Shown piece after piece: positions 1 through 9,022 of a stretch of DNA of 64,000 bases (position 1 is the first letter of the stretch; the number at the start of each line of letters is the position of its first letter). Source of the stretch: Kitasatospora paranensis. Its GTDB lineage: Bacteria; Actinomycetota; Actinomycetes; Streptomycetales; Streptomycetaceae. The notes beneath the pieces are model-generated. The model was not told the DNA's origin. It searched no databases and was given only the letters and a program-made list of their open reading frames with translations. The position numbers and the translations under genes are program-made. The stretch lies in NCBI RefSeq assembly GCF_039544005.1, contig NZ_BAABKV010000001.1:2356001-2420000 (forward strand), written 5' to 3'.

Positions 1-226
1 GGACACCCGCCGCTCGCTGGACGGGGCGGCCCGTCGGGTTCCGGCCACCTGGGCCGCGGGCTGACAGGGCCGGCCTGCCTCCGACGAGCAGACATCGAGC
101 GGGAGGTCGGCGGGCGGCCGGCGGGCGGCCCTGCGGGCGACGGGGAGCGACGGGTGCTCCGAAGGCCGCGAATACATGGTCCAAGAGGGGCATCGCATCA
201 CTCGATCAGCCCATTAATATGTGCGC
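1..226. other. Region before the first gene, with a possible upstream gene tail
   Basis: No complete gene is seen here. A short open frame on the + strand from base 2 to a TGA at 62-64 could be the last 20 codons of a gene that begins outside the window, but it is too short to recognise. The rest is GC-rich sequence ending in the AT-rich stretch that holds the promoter of the next gene. Confidence 0.3.
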
Positions 227-227
227 A
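192..227 (+). promoter_or_regulatory. Probable leaderless promoter, -10 TAATAT
   Basis: TAATAT at 215-220 is a near-perfect -10 hexamer in otherwise GC-rich DNA. It ends six bases before the ATG at 227, so transcription would start at or next to the start codon. No Shine-Dalgarno sequence precedes that ATG, which fits a leaderless mRNA, a common arrangement in actinomycetes. No good -35 hexamer is visible. Confidence 0.45.
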
Positions 228-793
228 TGACCGCGCCCGCACCCGTGACCGCCGAGCCGGAGAGGCCCGTCCGCGTGGGCGGCCACCCGGCAGTGGTGCT
301 GTCGGTGCTGCTGGTTGCAGGTCTGCTGGCGCTCCTGCCGTGCGCGGGCAACGCGAAGGCCGTGGGCCTCGCCGCGCGGGCCTCCCACGCCCACGCGGCC
401 GCCAAGGCCGGCGCAGTCCCCGCAGCTTCGGCCGCGGCATCCACCTCCGCCTCCGCCCCTGACCCGGCTGCCGCACGGCAGAACGGGATCGCCGCCATGT
501 CCCGGGCTCCCCACAGTGACGGGCACCAGGCGGCGCTGTGGGCGGACTTCCCGGGGCGGTCCGACATCTGGTGCACCGCCGACGGCGGCGTTCCGGGGCC
601 GGGCAAGGGCTGCACCAGCCACCCGTTCTGCGGGCCGGGGGCGCAGTTGCCGAACGCCCCGCCGCAGCCCGGCGCGGTCGCGCTGCCGCTGCTGGTGGCC
701 GCCCACGAAGTACCGGCCGCCGTGCCTGTCGACACGCCCTTCGTGTCCGGCCCGGCGCCCGATCTCCATGTCCTGCAGGTCCACAGGTCCTGA
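227..793 (+). CDS. Hypothetical membrane-anchored or secreted protein
   Basis: A protein of about 188 residues that I do not recognise. It has a short cytoplasmic N-terminus, one hydrophobic segment at about residues 22-40, an Ala/Ser-rich linker, and an extracytoplasmic part with four cysteines (in WCTADGG, GKGCTSH and PFCGPG contexts, plus one in the membrane segment). The ATG at 227 is chosen over the GTG at 221 because a TAATAT -10 box lies exactly where a leaderless transcript would start. It precedes the DUF3105 and DUF305 genes on the same strand, so a shared role at the cell envelope, perhaps metal-related, is possible but unproven. Confidence 0.6.
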   Translation: MTAPAPVTAEPERPVRVGGHPAVVLSVLLVAGLLALLPCAGNAKAVGLAARASHAHAAAKAGAVPAASAAASTSASAPDPAAARQNGIAAMSRAPHSDGHQAALWADFPGRSDIWCTADGGVPGPGKGCTSHPFCGPGAQLPNAPPQPGAVALPLLVAAHEVPAAVPVDTPFVSGPAPDLHVLQVHRS

Positions 794-909
794 GCGGAAC
801 CCACCGACGGACGCCACCGGGACGCCCCGGGGTGCCCGTCGGCTCCGCCACCCCCACCCCTCTCGCCACACTGCCGTGCCCGAGCGCGCGGCGGAGACAA
901 GGACAACTC

Positions 910-1602
910 ATGGGTTCCGCCTCCAAGCAGTCCAAGCCCACGTCGGGCAACCCCGGCAACCGCCAGAGCCAGGCCGACCGGCAGGCCGACCGCAAGGCCC
1001 GGATCGCCGAACTCCGCGAGGCCGAGAAGCGTCGCGACCGCCGCAACAAGATCATCGCCTTCAGCGTGGCCGGCGTCCTGGTGGCCGGCATGATCGGCGC
1101 CGGCGCCTGGATCGCCCTGGACGCCAAGCACACCAAGGACGCCAAGGCCGCCGCGGCCAAGGCCCCGATCACCGGCGTCAAGACGTACAGCAACCTGTCG
1201 CGCAACCACGTCGAGACCAAGGTCACCTACCCGCAGACCCCGCCGGTCGGCGGCGACCACAACCCGGTCTGGCTGACCTGCATGGGCAACGTCTACGACA
1301 AGCCCGTCCAGAACGAGAACGCGGTGCACTCCATGGAGCACGGCGCCGTCTGGGTCACCTACAACAGCAAGGCCTCGGCCGCCGACATCAAGACGCTGTC
1401 GACCAAGGTGAAGGCCACCCCGTACTCGTTCATGAGCCCCTACCCCGACGAGAAGGGCACCGTCACCCTGAGCGCCTGGGGTACCCAGCTGGTCGTGGAC
1501 AGCGCCAGTGACCCGCGAGTGGAGCAGTTCTTCACCAAGTACGTCGAGGGTCCGCAGACGCAGGAGCCCGGCGCCTCCTGCAGCCAGGGTGCGATGCAGT
1601 GA
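910..1602 (+). CDS. DUF3105 family membrane-anchored protein
   Basis: This 230-residue protein has a highly charged cytoplasmic N-terminus (about 1-50, rich in Arg, Lys, Gln and Glu), one transmembrane helix at about 52-72, and an extracytoplasmic DUF3105 domain. That domain shows the family's conserved core: a GGDHNPVW stretch, a CMGNVYDKPV stretch, and the paired HSMEHGAVWV motif. The biochemical role of DUF3105 is not established. In actinobacteria it is commonly encoded next to a DUF305 protein, as here. The ATG at 910 follows a purine-rich GGAGACAAGGACA stretch. The stop overlaps the next start as GTGA, so the two are translationally coupled. Confidence 0.85.
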   Translation: MGSASKQSKPTSGNPGNRQSQADRQADRKARIAELREAEKRRDRRNKIIAFSVAGVLVAGMIGAGAWIALDAKHTKDAKAAAAKAPITGVKTYSNLSRNHVETKVTYPQTPPVGGDHNPVWLTCMGNVYDKPVQNENAVHSMEHGAVWVTYNSKASAADIKTLSTKVKATPYSFMSPYPDEKGTVTLSAWGTQLVVDSASDPRVEQFFTKYVEGPQTQEPGASCSQGAMQ

Positions 1603-2368
1603 CCCGCCGCAACAAGGCCCGGACGGCCGGGCGCGGCGACGAGCTCGACCGCGGGCTCGACGAGGGCTTCGGCGGCGGCCTCGACGACGGAACGGCCGCG
1701 GCCGTGACCGCGGGTGCGGTGACCGCGGCGCGGCCCTCGCGTCGGCGGATGATGTGGTGGCCCGCCGCGCTGGCGGCCGTGGTGGCGCTCTGCCTGGGGC
1801 TGCCGGCACTGGTCGCGGGCAGCGGCTCGGCCAGCGGGTCTTCGGTGGCGGCCGCGCCGGCCTCCGACTCCCCGAGGCCGGGTTCGCCCGCGACATGTCG
1901 ACGCACCATCAGCAGGCGATCGACATGTCGTTCATCGTCCGCGACCGCACCCAGGACCAGGCGGTCCGCCTGCTCGCGTTCGACATCATCAACACCCAGG
2001 CCAACCAGCGCGGGATGATGATGGGCTGGCTCGACCAGTGGGGCCTCACCCAGAGCACCGCGGCCAAGCCGATGGCCTGGATGGACCACACCTACGAGGC
2101 CCACGACGGCTCGCTGATGCCCGGCATGGCGACCAACGCCGACCTGGACAAGCTGCGCGCGCTGTCCGGGAAGGACGCCGAGGTGTACTACCTCCAGCTC
2201 ATGATCGAACATCACAAGGGTGGTGTGGCCATGGCCCAGGGTTACGTCGACCGCTCGACCAATGCGGTCGAGAAGCGGCTCGCCCAGAGCATGGTCAACG
2301 GTCAGCGGGGCGAGATCGACCTGATGACCGACATGCTGCAGAAGCGGGGCGCGAAGCCGCTCTCCTGA
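1599..2368 (+). CDS. DUF305 family protein (apparent frameshift near 1870-1873)
   Basis: The N-terminal part (1599 to about 1870) encodes a charged stretch and one transmembrane helix. The rest, one frame over, encodes a DUF305 ferritin-like helical domain with the conserved STHHQQAIDM and MIEHHKGGVAMA histidine and methionine motifs. DUF305 proteins are extracytoplasmic and often linked to copper handling, which is family knowledge rather than something shown here. The two parts join cleanly if one C is restored to the CCCC run at 1870-1873, giving about 256 residues. Many genes in this window show the same single-base loss in a C/G run, so a sequencing error is likelier than a dead gene. 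The GTG start overlaps the DUF3105 stop. Confidence 0.8.
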
Positions 2369-2410
2369 GCGTCGCCCGCACCGGGCGAACGCCCGGAGCA
2401 GGGCACGCGA

Positions 2411-2450
2411 GGCGGGGTGGACGGGGCCGGGCGGCCCCGTCCACCCCGCC
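2411..2450. terminator. Bidirectional terminator hairpin
   Basis: A perfect 18-bp stem (2411-2428 with 2433-2450) and a 4-base GGGC loop lie between the convergent DUF305 gene and the MFS transporter. There is no U-tract, which is usual for actinomycete terminators. Confidence 0.85.
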
Positions 2451-2552
2451 TTCGTCGTCGCCTGCGTCGTTGCCTGCACCGTCGATGTGGCGGGGCCTGG
2501 CGGGCGCGGGTTGCGGCACGGCGGGAAGCCCGGAAGCGTCCACCGGCCCGCG

Positions 2553-4072
2553 CTAGCGGCGGACGTCCCGTCCGGGAACGCAGAGACGGACCGCGGCCAG
2601 CGCAGTGACCGTGAGCAGCGCGAGCACCGCACGCCCCCGGCGACCGCACCGGCGACGTGCACGCCCAGCACGGGCAGCGCCGTGCCGAGTGCAGTTCCCA
2701 GGCTGCGCACCATGTTCACCATGCCACCGCCGACAGCCGAACTCTTCGCCGGAATGGCTCGCATGACCAGCGCATTGTTCGCCGGCAGCAGCAGCCCGAG
2801 GCCGTAGCCCGCCACCGCGAGCGGCAACGGCGCCAGCACCGCCGAGAGCGGCAGGACTGCCAGGGCACCGAGTCCGGCCGCCGCCACCAGAGCACCCACC
2901 CGGCCGCGCGTCCCGTCGCACCACCGCCCGGGCAGCAGGACGGACCCGGCCGTGGCCGCCAGCGCGAACGCGGCCGGCAGCGCCGTGATCACCAGGCCGG
3001 CCGTCGCAGCCGGCACGCCCGCATCGGACAGCATCGCCGGGCCCAGCACCAGCGGACAGAACAGCAGCAGGTAGCCGATCAGCGCCACCCCCAGCCCGGC
3101 CCGCACACCCGGAGTGTTCACCAGGCCGGGCGCAATGATCGGACGGTCGGCCCGCTGCTCCTGCCGCGCCAGCGCCACCGCGAGCACCACGGCGGCCGCG
3201 AAGAGGACGGCCACCGCCCAGCCCGGCAGCGGGAGTCCGGACGCCGCCGAGAGAGCCAGCAGCAGAGCGGTCGACGCCCCGGCCAGCAGACCCAGCCCGA
3301 GCAGGTCGAAGCGGGCCTCACCGCGGGCCCCGTCCACGAGGGTCGGCGGGACGCTCCGGGCTGCCCCGATGGTGGAGGTGGTCGCCGCGGGGGTGGCGGC
3401 CGTGGGGAGGAGGATCGTTGGGGTCGGCGGATTGCTGCGGGGCAGCAGGAACCAGCCCGCGAGCAGACCCAGCACGCCGATCGGGACGTTGATCCAGAAG
3501 GCCCACCGCCACGAGGCGTGCGCGACCAGGAACCCTCCGACTGACGGACCGAGTGCGAGGCCGAGCGCCTGGGCGGCCGCCTGAATCCCCAGCGCGGTCC
3601 GCATTGCGGGCGCCGGCACGCCGCGAGCCACCAGAGCGACGCTGTTGGCCTGCATCATTGCGCCGCCGACCGCCTGGACGGCCCTGCAGACGACCAGCGT
3701 CCACAGCCCTCCGGCGAGCCCGGCGGCGAGCGACGCGGCGGCGAAGACGGCGAATCCGCCCAGGTACATGGTCTTGCGACCGACGGAGTCGGAGAGCCGG
3801 CCGACCGGCGCCAGCAGGGCGACGAGGACCAGCAGATAGGCGAGGGAGACCCACTCGACGGAGGCGAAGCCCGTACGGAAGTGCTGTTCCAGAGCCGGAA
3901 AGACCAGGGCCGTGATGCTCGCGGTCAACTGGCCGAGAAAGGCACCGAGACAGACCGTCGCAACGGCGAGCCAGTGCGCGTGCGGCCAAGCCGCGACGGC
4001 ACGTGGTCGAGGGCGCTCTGCGAGCTGCAGGGCTCCGTCGAGCAGCCGGGAGCGAGGATGAGGTGAGGGCAC
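2553..4072 (-). CDS. MFS drug-resistance transporter, DHA2/EmrB-QacA type (frameshift near 2634-2638)
   Basis: This is a multidrug exporter-like permease of the major facilitator superfamily, about 506 residues when repaired. The first half shows QLTASITALVFPALEQ in helix 1, a GRLSDSVGRKTMYLGG motif A loop, and a GPSVGGFLV antiporter-like motif C. Multiple hydrophobic segments follow. The frame breaks in a run of five C at 2634-2638. Adding one base continues into a last transmembrane helix (AVLALLTVTALAAVRL) and a stop at 2553. The GTG at 4072 has no ribosome site but sits eight bases after TATAAC, consistent with a leaderless mRNA. It is divergent from a MarR gene that probably represses it. 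The substrate is unknown. Confidence 0.82.
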
Positions 4073-4110
4073 GGCTGAATGTTATATCGGCAAGCGACAT
4101 AGTCGCCATC
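4072..4110 (-). promoter_or_regulatory. Leaderless promoter with overlapping inverted repeat, likely MarR operator
   Basis: Reading the minus strand, TATAAC (4086 to 4081) lies eight bases before the GTG of the exporter gene. An inverted repeat, TATATCG (4083-4089), five bases, CGACATA (4095-4101), with one mismatch, covers this -10. A regulator bound there would block the exporter promoter. The neighbouring divergent MarR gene is the obvious candidate. The remaining intergenic DNA at 4111-4449 shows nothing I can identify. Confidence 0.4.
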
Positions 4111-4449
4111 AGACCATCTCGTCAAAGGAGCTTTACTGCTCGCCACCAGAGCCTGTCGGCGTGCGCACGTCTCCGCGTCCGTACGGATCCCTGACCGCGT
4201 CCATCGGCATCGAGGCCCGTCGCTGTCCGCGAGAGTCGGATGCCGCGTATTTCACTGCCCGCGTACATCGGCATCCGCACACCTCGGTGCCCGAAGGCCC
4301 AGGCATCCTCACGACTCGGCGGCCGAGCCCGGCTGCACCCGACTCAGTATGCGGCCGACCCGCAGACGCTTCTCTCGGCCACCGACCTTGTCGGCTGCCG
4401 CCCTGGTCGATGGCCGAGGCAGGGGCACCGAGCCGATACGCTGTCCGCC

Positions 4450-4965
4450 ATGTCGGAGCCGTCTCACCCCGTGCCACAGTCCGTTTCGGAGTTCTCCTCG
4501 ATCGAGGAGGCTGCCGGGATCGAGCGCGCACAACGGCTCACCGACGTGATCACCCGGCTGCGCCGGGCACTGCGCAGCAGCATCCGCACCGACTACCCCT
4601 GGGAGTCGCTGCCGATGGCCCAGGTCGAACTCCTTCAGACCCTTGCCGCGGCGCCGTTGCGGGTGGGTGAGCTGGCAGCCCGCCAACGCCTTGCGCCCAA
4701 CACGGTCAGCGGCCTCGTGGGCAAGCTCTTGGAGGCCGGGTTCGTCGACCGGCAGGCCGATCCGGGCGACCGACGTACGGCCCGGATCGCACTCACCGCA
4801 GCCGGCCGGCGCCAGCTCCTCGACTGGCGTCGCGCCCACGAACGCCGACTGGCCGATGCGCTGGAGAGCCTCTCGACCACCGATCGCGACGCGGTGATGG
4901 GCGCGCTGCCCGGCCTCGAACAGCTGGCCCGGGCCCTCGCCGGGACCGACGACCGCACCGTCTGA
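4450..4965 (+). CDS. MarR family transcriptional regulator
   Basis: A 171-residue winged-helix regulator. It has an N-terminal dimerisation helix, the MAQVELLQTLAAAP segment, the recognition helix region RQRLAPNTVSGLVGKLLEAG (about residues 77-96), and the wing with the signature DPGDRRTARIALTAAGR. MarR proteins usually repress a divergent transporter and release DNA on binding a small ligand. That matches the divergent MFS exporter at 2553-4072. The ATG at 4450 fits family length; the same frame is open upstream, but nothing there looks conserved. Confidence 0.88.
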   Translation: MSEPSHPVPQSVSEFSSIEEAAGIERAQRLTDVITRLRRALRSSIRTDYPWESLPMAQVELLQTLAAAPLRVGELAARQRLAPNTVSGLVGKLLEAGFVDRQADPGDRRTARIALTAAGRRQLLDWRRAHERRLADALESLSTTDRDAVMGALPGLEQLARALAGTDDRTV

Positions 4966-4976
4966 CACCCCAGACC

Positions 4977-5006
4977 GGTCTGACCGACCGGTCGGTCGGT
5001 CAGACC
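4977..5006. terminator. Bidirectional terminator hairpin
   Basis: A perfect 13-bp stem (4977-4989 with 4994-5006) and a 4-base GGTC loop lie between the convergent MarR gene and the ogt gene. Confidence 0.8.
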
Positions 5007-5076
5007 AGCCGAACCGGGCGAGGCGGACCCGCCCGGGCGCCGCCCGCCATCTGCCGCAGCCCGGCGCGCGCCGCCC

Positions 5077-5784
5077 TCAGAAGAGCGCCGCCCCACGTTC
5101 GAGGTCCAGCAGCCAGCGCTTCCTCTCGACACCGGCAGCGAACCCGGTGAGTGCGCCGCTCGCCCCGACCACCCGGTGGCACGGGCGCACCACCAGCAGC
5201 GGATTTGCCCCGACCGCCTGGCCGACTGCCCGGACTGCCGTCGGGGACAGCCCTGCCGCGGCCCCGAGTTCGCCGTAGGTCACCGTGGCGCCGTACGGGA
5301 TGTCGTCCAGGGCGGCCCAGACCCGTTGCCGGAAGTCCGTGCCGACCGGGGCGAGCGGCACATCGAAGTCGGTGCGCTCGCCGGCGAAGTAGGCCGTCAG
5401 CTGCTCGACGGCGGGTGCCAGGGCCTCCGGGTCGGCAAGCCAGTCCGCCTGCGGCTCCGCGACCGCGCCGCGCTGCCCGGGGGCGGTCACCGCGACGAGC
5501 GCCGCCGGGCCGTCGCCGACGACCCTACCGACGACCAGGAGTTGCCCGATCGGACTGGCCATCGTGGTGAACACCGTGACTGCGGCCCCGTCCGGCGCGC
5601 CGCCCCTCCCACGGCCGGGCTCGCCCGCCGCAGCGCCCGCGCCCGCGCTCGCGCCCGCACCACCGCCGATGCCGGCACCGGCGCCGGCACCCGGACGCAC
5701 ACCCACGCGGGCCGTCCTGCCGAGATCCGCCCGCTCGCCCACGTCGCCTACTTTGCTCACCTTGCTCACCTCGCTGTCCATCAT
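5077..5784 (-). CDS. ogt: Methylated-DNA--protein-cysteine methyltransferase
   Basis: This is a suicide repair protein that takes the methyl group from O6-methylguanine onto its active-site cysteine. The C-terminal half carries the hallmark VRPCHRVVGASGALTGFAAG segment with the catalytic PCHRV. It is preceded by the helix-turn-helix segment YGATVTYGELGAAAGLS and by FRQRVWAALDDIPYG. The conserved domain begins near 5574, where an in-frame GTG would give a family-typical 165 residues. The ATG at 5784, behind GGGGAGG, adds about 70 residues of Gly/Ala low complexity. I list the longer form, but the start is uncertain. It lies 68 bases downstream of the Ada-AlkA gene on the same strand, so the two probably form an alkylation-repair operon. 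Confidence 0.85.
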   Translation of the reverse strand: MMDSEVSKVSKVGDVGERADLGRTARVGVRPGAGAGAGIGGGAGASAGAGAAAGEPGRGRGGAPDGAAVTVFTTMASPIGQLLVVGRVVGDGPAALVAVTAPGQRGAVAEPQADWLADPEALAPAVEQLTAYFAGERTDFDVPLAPVGTDFRQRVWAALDDIPYGATVTYGELGAAAGLSPTAVRAVGQAVGANPLLVVRPCHRVVGASGALTGFAAGVERKRWLLDLERGAALF

Positions 5785-5852
5785 CGCGCGGCTCGGCCTC
5801 CCCGCCCCGGCACTCAAACCACACCGACCGGCACCAGCACCGACCGTCCCGT

Positions 5853-7538
5853 TCACGCCCGTACTCCTACCTCGTCGAGGCCGTCGGTCGCCCGACGGGC
5901 CGCCCGTCGCGGCGTCGACTCGGGCGCCGAGGCAGGCGCAGGCGTCCCCGCGGCCAGCCACAGGCGGTGCACCGCATAGGAGCGCCACGGCGCCCAGGCA
6001 CGCGCTGCCGCCGCCGCAGCGGCAGGGTCGCCCGGTCGGCCGAGGCGCTGCAGGCCGTGCCGGACGCCGGCGTCACCGGGAAGGAAGACGTCGGGGTCGG
6101 CGAGGGCGCGCATCCGCAGGTAGCCGACCGTCCACGGCCCGATGCCGGGCAGCGCGAGCAGCGCCGCAGCGGCCTCCTCCCGGTCCACGCCCGCGTCGAG
6201 CCTCACACCGACTGCAACGCCGGAGCCGACACTCACTCCCCCACGCCCACCACCCTCGGCGCTCCCGACATCCCCCACGTCCGCGGCTCCGGCTCCGGCT
6301 CCGGTTTCGGCTCCGGCTCCGGCTCCGGCCAGGGCCGCACACAGCCCTCGCAGGGCGCGGCGCCGGGAGGCGGGCATCGCGAGGTCTTCGTCGGCGGCTT
6401 CGGCCAGGGCTTGCGGCGTCGGGAAGAGGAGCCGCAGGCCGCCGCTGGGTTCGGGCAGTTCGACGCCGTAGCGTTCGCTCAGCCGGGCGGCGAGCGTGCG
6501 GGCGGCGGCGACGGTGATCTGCTGGCCGAGGACGGCGCGGACGGCGAGTTCGTGCGGGTCGACGTGCCCCGGCGAGCGCACGCCGGGACGGCTGCGGACG
6601 GCTGCGCCGAGCACCCCGTCCGCGCCGAGTTGCTCGTCGACCGCGTCCGGGTCGGCATCCAGGTCGAACAGGACCCGCAGCCGGTGCACCGCCGTCGTGA
6701 GGTCGCGCAGGTCGGTGAGGGTGAGCCGGCAGTCCAGCCAGCCCCGGGTGGGCGGGTCGGCCGCCGCCAGTCCGTCCACCTCCGCCACCGCGTGCCCGTA
6801 GGGGAGGGCGAGGGTGCGGCGGTAGGTCCGGACGCCGGGGCGGTCGCCGGCCACCACCTCCTCGACGCCGGGGACGGCGCGCAGGGCCAGGAAGTCGAGC
6901 AGGTGGTCGCTGTCGAGGGCGCCGCGGTAGGCGAGGCGCAGGGTGATCGTGCCGGGGGTGGCAGCCTTCGGGTGGCCGGTCGCGTTCTCGGACCGCAGAC
7001 CGCTCGGGGTGCGGTCGTAGACCTCGCGGACGGTGTCGTTGAACTGCCGGACGGAGGCGAAGCCGGCCGCGAAGGCGACCTCGGTGACCGGCAGCGCGGT
7101 GGTCTGGAGCAGCAGCCGGGCGGTCTGGGCACGCTGGGCGCGGGCGAGGGCGAGCGGTCCGGCGCCGAGTTCGGCGGTGAGCTGGCGCTGGACCTGGCGG
7201 GCGCTGTAGCCGAGGCGGTCGGCGAGGCCGGCGACACCCTCCCGGTCGACGACCCCGTCGCCGATCAGCCGGACGGCGCGGCCCACCAGATCGGCCCGGT
7301 GGTTCCACTCGGGCGAGCCGGGGACGGAGTCGGGGCGGCAGCGGCGGCAGGCCCGGAAGCCCGCGCCCTGAGCGGCGGCCGCCGTGGCGAAGAACGTGCA
7401 GTTGATGCGCTTGGGGGTCGCCGCCGGGCAGCTGGGCCGGCAGTAGATGCCGGTGGTGCGGACGGCGGTGAAGAACACGCCGTCGAAGCGGGCGTCCCGG
7501 CTGTCCACGGCGCGGTACCTGGTCTCGTCGTCGATCAC
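5853..7538 (-). CDS. alkA: Ada-AlkA fusion: methyl-phosphotriester sensor, AraC HTH and 3-methyladenine DNA glycosylase
   Basis: A 561-residue three-part protein. Residues 1-80 form an Ada N-terminal zinc domain with four cysteines (YCRPSC and RACRRC) that can accept a methyl group from DNA phosphotriesters. Residues about 95-185 form an AraC-type helix-turn-helix domain ending AFAAGFASVRQFNDTVREVY. The rest is an AlkA N-terminal domain plus a helix-hairpin-helix glycosylase domain with LLALPGIGPWTVGYLRMRA followed by the aspartate-containing FLPGDAGVR. A Gly/Ala/Val-rich stretch of about 45 residues, encoded by hexamer repeats, interrupts the glycosylase domain just before the HhH. The GTG at 7538 places the sensor domain at the N-terminus as in homologues. 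It could regulate itself and the downstream ogt. Confidence 0.88.
   Translation of the reverse strand: MIDDETRYRAVDSRDARFDGVFFTAVRTTGIYCRPSCPAATPKRINCTFFATAAAAQGAGFRACRRCRPDSVPGSPEWNHRADLVGRAVRLIGDGVVDREGVAGLADRLGYSARQVQRQLTAELGAGPLALARAQRAQTARLLLQTTALPVTEVAFAAGFASVRQFNDTVREVYDRTPSGLRSENATGHPKAATPGTITLRLAYRGALDSDHLLDFLALRAVPGVEEVVAGDRPGVRTYRRTLALPYGHAVAEVDGLAAADPPTRGWLDCRLTLTDLRDLTTAVHRLRVLFDLDADPDAVDEQLGADGVLGAAVRSRPGVRSPGHVDPHELAVRAVLGQQITVAAARTLAARLSERYGVELPEPSGGLRLLFPTPQALAEAADEDLAMPASRRRALRGLCAALAGAGAGAETGAGAGAADVGDVGSAEGGGRGGVSVGSGVAVGVRLDAGVDREEAAAALLALPGIGPWTVGYLRMRALADPDVFLPGDAGVRHGLQRLGRPGDPAAAAAAARAWAPWRSYAVHRLWLAAGTPAPASAPESTPRRAARRATDGLDEVGVRA
6285..6326. repeat. In-frame hexanucleotide tandem repeat (GGCTCC) inside alkA
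   Basis: Seven GGCTCC units, the fourth degenerate (GGTTTC), encode alternating Gly/Ala in the alkA product. Hexamers keep the reading frame, so copy-number change would only alter linker length. Confidence 0.75.
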
Positions 7539-7640
7539 GCCTCCCAGTCTGCGCCATTGCCCGGGGCCCGACTGGCGGAAATCGGACGTGGCCGTCCGGC
7601 CTCGGGCCCCCGCGGACGGACACTGCCGGACACGCCCCAC

Positions 7641-7678
7641 TGGGAGCGCTCTCATTCCCCTCCCCCACCCGATAGGCT
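7641..7678 (+). promoter_or_regulatory. CebR-type operator and putative promoter of the LacI repressor gene
   Basis: TGGGAGCGCTCTCA at 7641-7654 is a 14-bp near-palindrome close to the published CebR operator TGGGAGCGCTCCCA. TAGGCT at 7673-7678 makes a reasonable -10, which puts the operator over the -35 region. That suggests autorepression of the gene starting at 7786. It also lies about 100 bases upstream of the divergent alkA, which could be affected too. Further on, ATCAGCACGCAG occurs twice (7741-7752 and 7761-7772). Confidence 0.6.
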
Positions 7679-7785
7679 CAGAAGCGAAGGAAACACGGGA
7701 ATCATGCGACGGGAACGCAGCCGGCGCACCCGACAGAGCGATCAGCACGCAGCCGAAGCAATCAGCACGCAGAGAGGAGCCCCCG

Positions 7786-8892
7786 GTGTCCCAGCACCAG
7801 CGCCCCGGCACCGAGCCCTCCGGTACCGGTACCGGGCCCTCCACCGCCGAGCCCTCGGGCGCCGCGCCGCGGCCGACCCTGGAGTCGGTCGCCGAGCTGG
7901 CCGGGGTCTCCCGCGCCACCGCCTCCCGGGTGGTCAACGGCGGCGCCGGTGTCCGCGCGTCGCTGCGCGAGAAGGTGCAGCAGGCCGTCGACGAGCTCGG
8001 GTACGTCCCCAACCTGGCCGCCCGGACCCTGGTCACCCGTCGCAACGGCGCGGTCGCCGTGGTCGTCGCGGAGCCGGAGAGCCGGCTGTTCTCCGATCCG
8101 TTCTTCGCCCAGCACCTGCGCGGCATCAGCCGGGAGCTGTCCGCGGCCGACAACCAGATGGTCCTGCTGCTGATCGAGGACCAGGCCGACTACGAGCGGG
8201 TCGGCCGCTACCTGGCCGGCGGCCACGTCGACGGCGCCCTGCTGTTCTCGCTGCACCACAGCGACCCGCTGCCCGAGATGGCCCGGCGGGTGGGGCTGCC
8301 CTTCGTGATAGGCGGGCGCCCGGGCTGGCCCGGCGCCGAGTCGGACCGCGACCTGGTCTACGTCGACAGCGACAACCGCGGCGGCGCCCGGATCGCCGTC
8401 CAGCACCTGCGCGACCTGGGCCGGACGCGGATCGCGACCGTCACCGGCCCGCTGGACCAGACGTCCTCGCTGGACCGCCTCGACGGCTACCGCGACCTGC
8501 TCCCCGACGGCGACCCGGACCTGATCGCCGAGGGCGACTTCACGCCGGACGGCGGCGGCCGGGCGATGGCGGAACTGCTCGCCCGCCGCCCCGACCTGGA
8601 CGCCGTCTTCGCGGCCTCCGACGCGATGGCCTCGGGCGCCCTGCGCGTACTCCGCGAGGCCGGCCGACGGGTCCCGGAGGACGTCGCCGTGGTCGGCTTC
8701 GACGACGTCGAGCAGATCGCCGCCTGGACGGAGCCCCCGCTCACCACCGTCCGCCAGGACATCGAGGAGATGGGGCGGCTGATGGCCCGGCTGCTCCTGC
8801 GGCGGCTCACCGGCGGCTCGGACGGCCCCGGTCGTCCCGGACCGACGTCCGTCATCACCCCGACCCGACTGGTGGTCCGCAACTCGGCCTGA
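7786..8892 (+). CDS. cebR: LacI family repressor, CebR-like
   Basis: A 368-residue LacI/GalR regulator. The helix-turn-helix near residue 30 reads LESVAELAGVSRATASRVVN and is followed by the hinge helix PNLAARTLV. The rest is a periplasmic-binding-protein-like sugar domain, with VDGALLFSLH, DSDNRGGARIAV, VFAASDAMASGALRVL and a TTVRQDIEEMG segment near the end. CebR represses cellobiose-uptake genes and is released by cello-oligosaccharides. The match rests on three CebR-like palindromes, one before this gene and two before the sugar-transport operon at 10.4 kb. The GTG at 7786 follows AGAGAGGAG. The symbol is inferred from context, and a related beta-glucoside specificity is possible. Confidence 0.8.
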   Translation: MSQHQRPGTEPSGTGTGPSTAEPSGAAPRPTLESVAELAGVSRATASRVVNGGAGVRASLREKVQQAVDELGYVPNLAARTLVTRRNGAVAVVVAEPESRLFSDPFFAQHLRGISRELSAADNQMVLLLIEDQADYERVGRYLAGGHVDGALLFSLHHSDPLPEMARRVGLPFVIGGRPGWPGAESDRDLVYVDSDNRGGARIAVQHLRDLGRTRIATVTGPLDQTSSLDRLDGYRDLLPDGDPDLIAEGDFTPDGGGRAMAELLARRPDLDAVFAASDAMASGALRVLREAGRRVPEDVAVVGFDDVEQIAAWTEPPLTTVRQDIEEMGRLMARLLLRRLTGGSDGPGRPGPTSVITPTRLVVRNSA

Positions 8893-9022
8893 CACCTCCG
8901 CCACCCCGCCCGTCATCCTCACGCCCGGCCCGGACCGTCACCCCTCGCACCCGGCCCGGCCCGGCCCGGCCGTCCGCGGAAACCGGTTTCGCCCGGATCC
9001 CGTTCTGCGCGAAGCTGGCCGG

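Noticed and set aside
1599..2368. DUF305 gene and other broken genes as true pseudogenes
   Set aside because: All breaks are of the same kind (one base lost, nearly always in C/G runs) and the rest of each gene is perfectly conserved, so assembly error explains them better.
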